Assembly: GCA_027922465.2 (NCBI GenBank)
Contig: BQMF02000014.1
Location: 186,001 to 250,000 of the forward strand
Direction: 5' to 3'
DNA from: Turritopsis dohrnii
Lineage: Eukaryota > Cnidaria > Hydrozoa > Anthoathecata > Oceaniidae
DNA: 64,000 bases
Below are positions 54,301 through 64,000 of this stretch, piece by piece; positions within the stretch are counted from its first letter, which is position 1; each line of letters opens with the position of its first letter. The notes beneath the pieces were generated by a model. That model saw only the letters and a list, made by a program, of their open reading frames with translations, did not search any database and had not been told where the DNA came from. A program made the position numbers and the translations under genes.

Positions 54301-57300
54301 TGGTTTTTCTATAACTGTACACCTTTGTGTTACTACTTGAGTTCATTCTAATAATATAACATTACATAAAATAATTTTACTTAGGAAAAATCACATTAAT
54401 AACTTATTACTATCATTTTGTGAATGGGAAATTTTATGTTCTTATTAATTTATATGTTGTTTTACTATTTCAGGTGTATATATATCACATTATCAATGTA
54501 TGAATGAAGAGGAAATGTATAATTGTTGGACATCTCGTACACTTGAAATGGAAGGGCTGAACCAAAGATAGGAGTATATAATGTCAAAGTGAAGTGTTGA
54601 GCATTAACAGCCATGTGTTAAAAAATAATACTCCGGAAACATTCATTCAAAGATATCTTCAGTGATAATTCATTTGAAAGGAACGACACATTAAAGCATG
54701 TTTTAAATTGAATTTTCTTTGACTTTTAAAGTTTCAATTAACTGAATGTTGATTGTCATCTCTGGGTTAATGTAAACATTTTTGGAAAAAGTTTGGAAGA
54801 TGCCTGTTGTATTTCTTGTTGGTTTCAACTTCCTGGTCTTCTTTATTTGATATTTGAGTGTGTGTATATATACTATTTACGCAGGATACTTTTACAACTG
54901 TGAGTGTCAAAATTTTTTGAATCTGTACTTATGTATTAAAGAACTGAAAATTATTGATTCATAAAGTATTTTCTTTTATTTTGTTATTCCTTCTCTTTTC
55001 CATCTCCATCTCACGTTCACATTATCAAATTCTTAAAAAAAAACACTATCAGACTATTAAACCCAACCACATTTTGACTATTTATATTTTGATATGCTAG
55101 TATACTTGATAATAAGTTCTTCATACATGAAAGTTGCTATGGGCTAATTGTGTAATTTTCATCAAATTACCACATCAAAACGAGGCGGGAGTACGGTTTG
55201 GTAAAATTTTGACATTTGAAATAGCAATATAACTCAAAAGTACATTGTATTGATAGGCTTACATTGCATTAATTTTTTTGCCAACAAAAGTAACATTCTT
55301 TTGGTTTGATATGGATACGCATTCACGCACACAGTTACGAATTTAACTCGCTCGGTTTGTCTTTGTCGAATGAAAATCCGGCTTTCACGCATTCCATATT
55401 TTCGCTGGCGAACGGGTGATTACACGCACCCACTCCGCAAACATTATATATTGATTAAAAAGTTAATTACAAAAGTAATATGAAAAATGTCTAAGCAAAT
55501 TTCGAATACGAACTTCCTAAATAACATAGTATAATATAATAATAAATTAGGAAAGCGATACGAAAAAACATTTTGTCTCCCACTTACAGTACCATGCTTT
55601 AAAAGGTTGTTGAAAGTTTCCATACCGCAAAACCAGATCAGAAAATACGGGTTTGAAACGGGACTAATCATGATAAACCTAATTATTCACTTGGTACATT
55701 TCTCCATGATTTTTCCAACTCTTTGCACGTGGTGCTACGTGTGCATTTTGTTTAAAATATGGGAAAGAAGAAATTAAAAAGTAAAGTTACCTTTAATGAT
55801 AATTATCCAAGAATTATTATATTATAAGAAATCCTGTTACTTACGTACGGTTATTTCTCCAGAGATCTGAAATTTCTTGATATTTCAAGAAAAACACTGA
55901 ATTCCCTCGTCAATTTTGGTCAAATCATAAGATGAAACCTTTCTTGGTAAATAAAGTTTCTTTTAAAAATGTGCAGTTTCTTATAAAATAGCCAAAGCTT
56001 TTTTTTTTAAGAAAAATATCTATTTATCAATTACTGTTTCGTAGGCAATAGAACATTGGTATAGTGCATTTACGTTTAAGTCAATTTTGTTTTTACTAGA
56101 AAATTAGGACGGCGACCACGATAGAGTCATAGACAAGAATATTTTAATAACGAACTGGGCGTCACGCCGGCGACCGATGTGATCAATTACTTATGTTGAT
56201 ATTCGGTCGTTGGATGGTCACATTTCGATTTCCACCTGATACCTATTTAATTAGGTCCTAGTTGTCACGTGGCACGTCACGTCATGGTTTTGGGCACACT
56301 GAAAAATGAAAAAAAGTCAAAGTGCAAAAGATTCTATAGCATTCGAAAGAGTATCAAAAATAGATCAAATCAAACAAAGTATAGAACCCATATCTGAAGT
56401 TGCTTACTTCTTTTTAAAAATGCAGTCATCCATGACGTCAGTTGAAAGTAAATTTATTCCGGAGAGAATTTTCTGAAATGTATAATGCGGTTGACAGAAA
56501 AATTTAATTTTCTTTGAAAAATATAATTTTATTTGTTATGTCTTTCATCACCATCGTCTTGGAAGAATTCTTGCGTATAAATTTTATGAGTTGAGTCTCT
56601 AATTATACCCTAGGAGTTCTTCCCTTTTACTGTCATTCACACCATAGTGTAACTTTGCAATAGAGGGGGTTCGATTCCCCCTCAATCCGCTAACTTTGCA
56701 CAGCAATTGCAAAAGTATATTATAGTTTGAATGATAGTTAAAGTACATAAACTGTAAGAAATTGGGATTTCAGATATGCTGCCCTTTTCTTCAACCTTCG
56801 GGAAAAATAACTGATGCACATGAATTATAATAGCCAATTTGCCGACGTAATTGCATAAATTATGTAACTCATAAATAAATGAAACAAAAATTTCCCGTTT
56901 CTGGATAATCTGGTTTTGCGGTATGAAAACTTTCAACAACCGCTTTGAAACGGGAAAAAAGCCAAGTCAGCTAATAACTGGATACCACCGTGTAAGGTCA
57001 ACACGAAAAGTTGGAGGATGATGATGATGAAGATGAAGAATAAAATCGGAAACTGACATTCGCCTGTCTCGTGAAACTACTCGCTCGCTGCGGGGCAATA
57101 ACATATGGTATGCTCTTATCTTCAAGAGAAACATGAACGCTCCCCCAGAATAGATTCAGACATGGCTTGTGTCCGTTTCAATGGGTTATACCCATAAACC
57201 TTTTCGAAGAATATCATGCATTTATTTCTCTCTTCAAAATGATCCCGGTTACCCGATAGTCCGATACGACATTCTGTGCAGCGAACATCCCATTCATGCG

Positions 57301-57860
57301 TTATCTAAAAGTAAAAAAACATCGTTCAAAAACATGGCAAAAGTACGGAAGCCGGAAGTCTTAAAATAATAATCACGATCTTAAGAAAACACCATCTGAA
57401 AAACATGAAACACGTGATTTCACAAAAACTAATGACCCCTCTTTAATCTTTCATAATAATGGCGGATGAGAAGATTGAGTTCTGTTATGGCTTCGTATTT
57501 TTTTATACAGTTTCACTTCAGAAGGTATTTTGTTGGTCAAATTTCAGACACCAATGGCAAATAATTCATGATATTATATCTTTCCATTCTTAAGATCGTC
57601 ATATTATCTTAAGATCGTATCCTTGAATTAAGTATACAGATTCCGCACAAAAGCAATGAAAAAAAAAACACGTTCAAAATCGAATCAGAACAGAATTTAG
57701 GATCATACTTTGATTGGTGGCTTGTGTGTCACGTGAGCTACTAGGAAGTTAAAAGCAATATCGTCACAATTCATGTACTCATCAATCTTTTCTCTTATTG
57801 CAGGATACATGTCATGTGTGTATAGATACATGTAATACTAGAATGAAAGAGGGTACTGTG
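51334..57860. other. long stretch without recognised genes
   Basis: Minor items: a GGAGAA/GGAGGA microsatellite at about 52237-52270; a Penelope-end-like segment at about 54003-54048 (CTTTTCGTAAGT...TACATCTTCAGG) resembling 22142-22177; and a tRNA T-arm-like hairpin at about 56662-56685 (GAGGGGGTTCGATTCCCCCT) with no matching tRNA body. ORFs are short, low-complexity and uncoupled. I see no splice-linked gene. Confidence 0.45.
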
Positions 57861-59167
57861 TCAAACAACAAGTAATGAATGAGTCATGCTTTTAAAAGAT
57901 AGATGTTTTAGAAACAAAATTGTTTGGCGTTCTTCTAGGGATTTCAATTTCTGCTGGCTCCCTTCCGCTCTTCCGCCAGCAGAAATTTTTAGAGAAGCAT
58001 TGAAAATTTTTAATAAAAAGAGCAACTTTATAGGAGATTCGATCATCTGAACTAATTTCGTAAGATTTTGACCATAATGCTTTGGTTGTATAAAGGCATT
58101 TTTCGTTTCAAAAAATAAAAAAGAATTTGTTTAAATGTTTTTTTGGGGGAAATATCTTGATCATTTTCCTCTTATATTGAAAAAGTGACTAATTTCATAA
58201 TTTAGTCGGGGAAAAGTGACTAAAATTTCCTTAGGTGACTTAAATGTTCCCTGACTAAAATTTTCCCCGACTAAATTTTTTACCGACTTTTTTTTCCCCG
58301 ATAAGGTAAAACTAGATCCCAATACTAATTTCCCCGAAAATTTCACTTCAAGGAAATTGTCAGGGCTCTAATATTTTTGCGACTTTTTTTTATTATTGAA
58401 ATTGCTTCTGCGCAAAAAATGAATTTTGGCAACCTCGGACCCAAGGTCTCTTGCTTTTTCGATAAAAAGAGGTCAGCGAAGAATTTTGCAAGAACAATCT
58501 CAGATGTCGATGCCTGAAAAGTCACTGTGATGAAGAGCATTTGTATTGGAATATTGTGTAAATTTCTATGGAAGTTCACTCCTTCGCATCATCATAATTG
58601 AGGTTTACCTTGTGCAAGAAAGCTGCGTTGGTTAGAACCATTGATGCTTCACACTTTTGTTTCACTTCATAATAAAAAGATTTCGTTTTTGCATTGTAAC
58701 CATGGTGACGGCTTACGTACCCAACCAGCTGATCTCTGTTTTCCCGCCAAACTCTAACAAAATCAAGCAAAAACGTGCAAGAGTTTATGACACTCCATCA
58801 AGTAGAAGATGTTAAATGGTAGTTAGATGGCAGCTTAGCAGTCACATCTTCGGAAAATTTTTTTTGAGATATCATCACTTTTTGTCAATGACGCATTCGT
58901 CAAAACGGAGGAAAAGTCCGCTGATGTATCTATGTAATAAAAATTAAAAATTACCCATAAATATAAGCTTTTAATTTTAATATAAACTGATATTAACATC
59001 ATTCTTAGTAGTAGGAAAGTGGCGGTTTTGCATCACTATACGCACCATGAGTCAAGAACCAATCAAAATTCAGAGTTTTGCATCATTATGCACACTGTGA
59101 GTCATGAGTCAGTCAAAATCATAAAATCAAAATAATAATAATATAAAGTAAATCATAGAAAAGAGTT
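57861..59167. other. unassigned; short repeat cluster and weak minus-strand ORFs
   Basis: At 58195-58335 the word TCCCCGACTAAA and its complement recur several times, like a foldback element. Minus ORFs at 58576-58770 (FVRVWRENRDQLVGYVSRHH) and 58343-58579 are unrecognised; the first looks protein-like but has no motif I can name. Confidence 0.3.
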
Positions 59168-59598
59168 TTGTATACCACCATGGGAGATTATTGCAACTTT
59201 CTTTCTGCCTGTGAACTCATTATTGACAAATTTCATTTAAATTCACAACAGTCAGTGTATCGTCGATCATTATGTGAAATTGTGGCAGTACAAATGAAAA
59301 AGCTATTTCTCAATCAAGTAAAATGTTATGCTTGTAAGATAAGCCATCCTTCCCAACTCGACACGATTGTATGATGAAAACCATTGAAGAGCTATCGGAA
59401 AATTTCATAAAATTGTTTTATTCAGTAGACTTTGAAAAGTTATGTCAAAAGGGCTTTACACAAAAATACACTTTTATACATCAAGACGTATTTTTCCATG
59501 ATGAACAATATATTGAACGGGTACTTGTCGGTACCACCAAAACAATATGTCAAAAATATGTATATACATATAACAGTCTTCACCTGGCCTCATTCTAA
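59168..59598 (+). pseudogene. unknown protein with C-x2-C ... HPSQ zinc-like motif, one frameshift
   Basis: Two overlapping ORFs. The first (to 59374) reads SACELIIDKFHLN and CYACKISHPSQL; the second, one base out of step and opening at 59371, gives MMKTIEELSENFIKLFYS and VDFEKLCQ. In the shifted frame HPSQL would run into RHDCMMKTIEEL, so a single-base loss near 59358 splits one protein. The C-x2-C-x-HPSQ...H-x-C pattern may bind zinc. I do not know its function. It lies beside TE genes. Confidence 0.5.
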
Positions 59599-59708
59599 AG
59601 GATAGAAAATGCAAATTAATTAATTGAAAGGGGAAGGAAAAAGCTGTTCTTTTATGTCTAGACTTTGTCTAGGTCTCACAATGATTTTTTTTCATTCGCA
59701 ATTTAATA

Positions 59709-60732
59709 CAGTAGTCTCTCTAATTAGCGGACACCGTTAGTGCAAGCGATTTTGTTCGCTAATTAGAGGTGTCCGCTTATTGGAGAGTTTGACAAAATAT
59801 ATCACATTTTCGAAATATTAGTAACTTGATAACTTTATTTTCAGGTAGTCACGCATTTAGGAGGGCATTAGGGTAGTTACAGACACAGGAAAGAAAATAA
59901 TGATGTTGGATTTTAACTATCTTTCAAATAAAATGTTAAGAAAGAATCTTCATTTGAAATATTTATGAATAAAACTTTGTTTCTTTCTGTTCACCTTGCT
60001 TTCTTCCAATTTTTTTTTTGATTGATAATAGTGACTTTCTGTCATCACTGATAAGATCACCATGGTTGACAAAAGAATCCATTCTTTCTTATGATTCATT
60101 CGTAAGAGGATACCATGCGTATATGACAGTGTGGAACCCTCTCATAGGAGAGACTTTGAAATGCAAGCGTGAGCCATCAAACGAAGTCAATGAAAATGCT
60201 GTGGCGATCATGAGATGCAACTCGTGGGGAGAAGAATCTGTTGTGGGACATATGCCTGAAAACATTTCTAAGCACTGTTCTATGTTTCTTACGATCCCAA
60301 ATACTGCAATAGAAGTTGAAGTTAGCGGGAAAAGAGTTAATCGTGGAGGTGGTTATGGACTTGAGATACCTGCTGTGTACCGTTTTTATGGTCCTGTTAC
60401 AATTATAAACTGGATAAGAGGGAAGTTAGAACTGCAAAAAACGAACTGAAGAATAAAATTTTAAAGTGTCTGAAATAAATAAATGTTTTAGAAGCTTTTT
60501 CCGTTATTTTCCCAACGTCGGCTGCCAAATTTTTTGGAATGTCCGCTAATTGGAGAGGCGGAAAGGCTAAAAGTGCCATTTCGTGCAGAAAAAAATGTCC
60601 TCTAATCAGAGTGTCCGCTAATTACTTGTCCGCTTATTAGAAAGTATTTTTTATGAAAGTTTGACCAGAATTCCGCCGGTGCAAAGAAATTTGTCCGCTA
60701 ATTGGAGGAGGTGTGTTATCTGGAGAATACTG
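59709..60732. mobile_element. TA-flanked inverted-repeat element carrying a HIRAN-like ORF
   Basis: Left end CAGTAGTCTCTCTAATTAGC; right end, read inward, CAGTATTCTC followed after about 15 bases by TCCAATTAGCGGAC. TA flanks both ends. The subterminal word GTCCGCTAATT or its relatives (CGCTAATTAGAG, GTCCGCTTATT) recur at least seven times across the two ends. Tc1/mariner/pogo style. It encodes no transposase, only the ORF at 60018-60449. Confidence 0.8.
60018..60449 (+). CDS. HIRAN-like domain protein within the inverted-repeat element
   Basis: About 140 residues: FVRGYHAYMTVWNPLIGETL, CKREPSNEVNENAVAIMR, VVGHMPENISKHCSMFL and VSGKRVNRGGGYGLEIP. REP.N..N.NAVAI followed by .VGHMP matches the HIRAN fold signature (conserved REP-N-x2-D/N-x-AV and VGxxP), a DNA-end-binding domain in helicases such as HLTF. 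The reading is open from a TTG at 60018; no ATG precedes the domain, so a short upstream exon (possible acceptor GATAATAG near 60029) probably supplies the start. The domain alone, without helicase, fills the ORF. Confidence 0.7.
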   Translation: MIDNSDFLSSLIRSPWLTKESILSYDSFVRGYHAYMTVWNPLIGETLKCKREPSNEVNENAVAIMRCNSWGEESVVGHMPENISKHCSMFLTIPNTAIEVEVSGKRVNRGGGYGLEIPAVYRFYGPVTIINWIRGKLELQKTN

Positions 60733-60773
60733 TATATCAGTTTGTTGTTGTTGCCTGTGAAGAAGTAAGCGAC

Positions 60774-61660
60774 ATGAATTTGTTAACACTTTCAAATATT
60801 GTTCATGACAAAGAATCAAGTGTCCAATTTTTACAATTACGGGGCATTTTGCATAATCCTAGAGTATGCGCAAACGATCATGACATGACTCTTCAGCTAC
60901 GGCAGAAAGGTGATAGATGGAGGTGTAGTTCTCGTAATTGTCGAACAGAAGTCGCATTAAGAAAAGACACTTGGCTGCAGGGCTCCAAACTGGCCTTTAG
61001 AGATATAATACTGTTTATATATTGTTGGTCAAAACATTACACAAGTATAAACTTTGTAGAGGCGGAACTTGGTATAAAAAAGGATGCTATCGTCGATTAT
61101 AATAACTATCTACGAGAGATACGTGCAGCAGTCCTTCTTGCGAATCCAATGTCAATTGGCGGACCTGGTATGACTGTTGAAGTGGACGAGTCTCTTTTTA
61201 CAAGACCAAAAAATCACCAAGGTCGCGTGTTGCCACAACAATGGGTGTTTGGTGGATGGTGTCGGGAGATGCAAGAAAGTTTTATGTATACTGTGCATGA
61301 TCGTAGTGCTGCTACTTTACTGCCGATTATCGAAGCATCAATAAGACCAGGAACTACAATTATGTCAGACTTGTGGAGGGCGTATGGCGGTATCGCAGTA
61401 ATACAGGGTATGGGGTTTAACCTTCTTACGGTTAACCACAGCCTTAATTTTGTAGACCCTCAAATGGGTCACACACCCAGAATGTAGAACGGTCGTGGAA
61501 ATCAGCAAAAGAAAGAAACAAACGACATAATGTTACACATCGCCACATGCTAAAATCATATTTGTGTGAATGAATGTGGAGGCAAAGACACAAGAACATA
61601 GACATGTTTGACCATGTATTAGCTAACATTGTTACATATTGGCCACTTCACTAGCATTTA
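60774..61660 (+). pseudogene. Merlin/IS1595 (ISXO2)-type transposase, frameshifted
   Basis: ATG 60774 (MNLLTLSNIVHDKESSV). A zinc-ribbon-like N-terminus (GDRWRCSSRNCRTEVALRKD) precedes the DDE domain: first Asp in TVEVDESLFTRPKNHQG, second in TTIMSDLWRAYGG, third acidic in QNVERSWKSAKERNKRH. A frameshift near 61470-61485 moves the last part to another frame (MFDHVLANIVTYWPL) and a TGA interrupts it near 61570. Not functional. The right end of the HIRAN element lies only 41 bases upstream. Confidence 0.9.
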
Positions 61661-61909
61661 TTACTGGTCAGCGCGGCAGCAGCTGATCTTTCATTAGCAT
61701 TTGTGTTCGTCCGTCCGTCTGTAAGTCCATAAATGTTTGTCCCCAGTTGTAGGCTGATACCACTAATAACACAAGCCTTAATTTTAAGGCTGGAATAGAG
61801 GCTATTTGTTGACACACCCCCTCAGTTACGCCTCTGTATACAAATAAGACATTAATAAATATTTCAGCGAATGCCTCGTATCTTTAATTTCTTTGATAAA
61901 TATTTTATT

Positions 61910-62430
61910 GAATTAAGTTTTGTTGTAATGATGCTGGTATATGCACTCAATTTTGAGAGGGTACCTGTCTGCTTTTTCAACTGGAATGTGTTATTCCCTG
62001 AATCGCTGCCACTATTTTGACCTTCCTGCGTCAAAAGTGTTTTTCAATTTTGCTTCACAAGTCCAACATTTTTCAACTTTGCTGAAATCACTAACTTTCA
62101 GGCCTCATGGCCTGTTGTTTCTATAATTAGTTTTATGTGTAGACATTAATGTTGCATTCATAAGTATTTGAATGAATGTGTTGTATACTTAATATCTACG
62201 ATTGTTTTGAATTAAATTCTACTACAATGATATGTATTGCTTTATGAACTCAATATCTGTTTCAAATTTGAACTGGGGTTTCTTATTCACTGTCACACTA
62301 GTTGTATCTAAAAAATTCCTATTTCGAGCTTCCTGGTGAGCAAAAAGGCTTTCGATTTTGCTTTACAGTCCATCACTCTGCAACTTTCTTGAAAGCGCTG
62401 ACTTTCAGGCCTCAGGGCCTCTTGTTTGTT
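61910..62430. repeat. diverged tandem duplication, ~315-bp spacing
   Basis: Segments ending CTAACTTTCAGGCCTCATGG (about 62110) and CTGACTTTCAGGCCTCAGGG (about 62420) share most of the preceding 200 bases, including TTTTGCTT.ACA and CAACTTT.TTGAAA words. Function unknown. Confidence 0.65.
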
Positions 62431-62450
62431 ATTAAAAGATATATTAGGGG

Positions 62451-62746
62451 CTGTTTATATGGAAGCGAGCTGGCCCAGTTAAACGGGCTGACTCGCTTAG
62501 CCGAGATCTCACTTACATTAAGAAATATATGTTTTTATTCGAATGTGTTGATATGAAAACCGAGCCAGCCTGCCTAAGCGAGATCTCGGTTCAATTTGCC
62601 GAGATCTCGCTTCAGTGGGATGAAATTTTTCCTATAAACATCCACAACCAGGCTAGCCCGGCTGAGCGGGCTAATTTCATAGCACGCGCATACTATTTGA
62701 TAAACAAAAAAATACAAAGGTGAGCCAGCCCGCTTCCATATAAAGG
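62451..62746. mobile_element. foldback/MITE with AGCCAGCCCG and GAGATCTC words
   Basis: Ends CTGTTTATATGGAAGCG and CGCTTCCATATAAAG are complementary. Inside, GCCGAGATCTC and AAGCGAGATCTCGG palindromic words repeat. Flanking (GGCTAACC)n-like repeat at about 62785-62808. Non-coding. Confidence 0.7.
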
Positions 62747-62809
62747 CGAGATGAAATTGTCTCGGTTAAGTGAGCCAGCCCGGCTAACCGGCTAACCGGC
62801 TAACAAGTA

Positions 62810-64000
62810 CCTCAGCTTGTCCAACCTCCATGTTTTTGAATTTCTGCGAAAGCAAGAAATACATTAAAACCGGCTCTGTTTCTGGATTTCTGCGTAGCAA
62901 GAAATACTTTACGATCGTCGTTGTTTTTTTTTCAACTTACTGTCCAAACCTACGCATATTTGTTTTCCAATTTCATTGGTTTATACAAAAACCGTCTTTA
63001 TGTCCATTGGTGCATAAAACGCCGCTAATATGAAAGGGTGCTAATTAACTTTTACAGTGCTAGTTTATTGGCTTGCTTTCCGCCATGTGATCATCCGGGT
63101 ATCTTTCGACTTTATATTTGCACGCCGCTCGCATAATGGTACACTACAGCGTGACCGAAGAAACTTCCAAAAGTTGATTGATCAATGTTGAATAGATTTA
63201 AAAAAATTTACAGTTCCAAGACCGAAAGTAGGGGTAGAAATTTATGATTATCTTACAAAGATTCTACTGTGTTCATTCTCTTCTAAAAACAAGCTCTCAA
63301 TGTTTTATAAAAACAGTAGTGTGGAAAAGGATTGCTTCTTTTTTGGAAAATGTCTGGGATTCTTTTAAGCCTTTCTAAATACAAAAAGTCGTTTGTTTCA
63401 TGTGTGGGCTGTAATGCTTTTTAAGCTCTGGATACGTACAGCTCAGCTCAGTTTCCTTTTCCGCTCCAACAACTAGAATGTCTGCCTAATCTGCCTTTGC
63501 ATCATTTTATGTTTGATATTTCTCTAGCTATTTTAGCATATTTATTTGTATAGTTCTTGGCTGTATTATCAATACCCTTAATTAGGGATTTCTTATTTAC
63601 GATAGCAAATATCTTATCTTGACTGTCAGTAAATTTTAACTGCTTTCAGTTATGTTTGCTAATTTGGATCATATATTTACAATGTAAATATCCAGAGTTT
63701 TTTGGGGGATACCGATACATAGCTTGGAATGCAGTGGCCCACGATGGCGCATCCATGGTTAGCACCGAGCAGCAAAAATTTAGAAATATTAACTCCAGAT
63801 GCTCTAAATGCACTCTCCAAATATTAAAATTTAGCATATGACATGTCATATTTTTTGTTTTTAGTCCTTGTTACAGCAAAACATCAATATTCTCCTACGA
63901 AAATTCGAACTCCCGATCATGATGCACAAAAGTCCTTTCCTCTACAGGTGATATTTGACCGAACAAAAGTGTATTCAAAAAGCTAATAAAATACAAACTT
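62810..64000. other. no gene seen
   Basis: A+T-rich with short, unsupported ORFs. A two-copy motif (AAGCAAGAAATAC / GTAGCAAGAAATAC) occurs at about 62849 and 62897. Nothing recognised to the window end. Confidence 0.4.

Noticed and set aside
56655..56692. tRNA gene suggested by a perfect T-arm-like hairpin
   Set aside because: Only the T arm fits; I could not find the D arm, anticodon arm or acceptor stem around it.

Overview
The window is about 70% A+T, spliced and packed with transposable elements. It is an animal nuclear genome, most probably a cnidarian or another non-bilaterian. The evidence is a heparan-sulfate-type sulfotransferase exon, GT-AG introns, and a repeat community of Penelope, DIRS, CR1-like, R4/Dong-like, PIF/Harbinger, ISL2EU, Helitron, Merlin-like and tRNA-SINE elements. 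The species cannot be fixed from the sequence. No bacterial operons, CRISPR arrays or rRNA are present.

Region by region. 1-3.7 kb: the last exon of a heparan sulfate 3-O-sulfotransferase-like gene, the only clear ordinary host gene. 3.7-5.4 kb: a ~178-bp satellite. 5.4-16.2 kb, minus strand: a 16-exon gene whose reading frame I could close through every splice junction (3702 nt, 1233 codons plus stop). It encodes a KRBA2/GIN-type N-terminus, an HHCC plus DDE integrase, a Cys-rich CXC-like module, a C19(USP)-like cysteine peptidase, a linker made of tandemly duplicated 81-bp exons, and a PHD finger. Its second exon is broken by a PIF/Harbinger element (10425-12985). 18.6-30.2 kb: a nest of transposons. 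An ISL2EU-type element hosts a CR1-like LINE, which in turn hosts a Penelope element (12-bp target duplication) and a second, apparently intact Harbinger element (ATT duplication). 30.3-31.1 kb, minus strand: a small gene of seven tiny exons, all joined in phase 1, giving 83 codons plus stop. 31.8-33.1 kb: a broken Helitron-type helicase carrying a perfect MITE. 34.1-37.7 kb: MITEs, palindrome-rich repeats and a YqaJ nuclease fragment. 40.1-44.8 kb: a decayed DIRS retrotransposon with an internal inverted duplication, followed by a foldback element with telomere-like repeats at its centre. 45.3 kb: an ISL2EU transposase fragment. 47.1-49.3 kb: a SINE-like element and an R4/Dong-like retrotransposon, both sitting in the same (TAAG)n microsatellite, the latter carrying a tRNA-derived SINE. 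49.3-59 kb: mostly empty, with one MITE. 59.2-61.7 kb: a conserved-looking unknown ORF, a TA-flanked inverted-repeat element carrying a HIRAN-like ORF, and a broken Merlin/IS1595-type transposase. 61.7-64 kb: minor repeats.

Most genes here serve mobile elements. The points most worth following are the integrase-peptidase-PHD gene with its duplicated exons, the microexon gene, the HIRAN-carrying element and the (TAAG)n-targeted pair. All family calls come from reading motifs by eye; no database search was possible.
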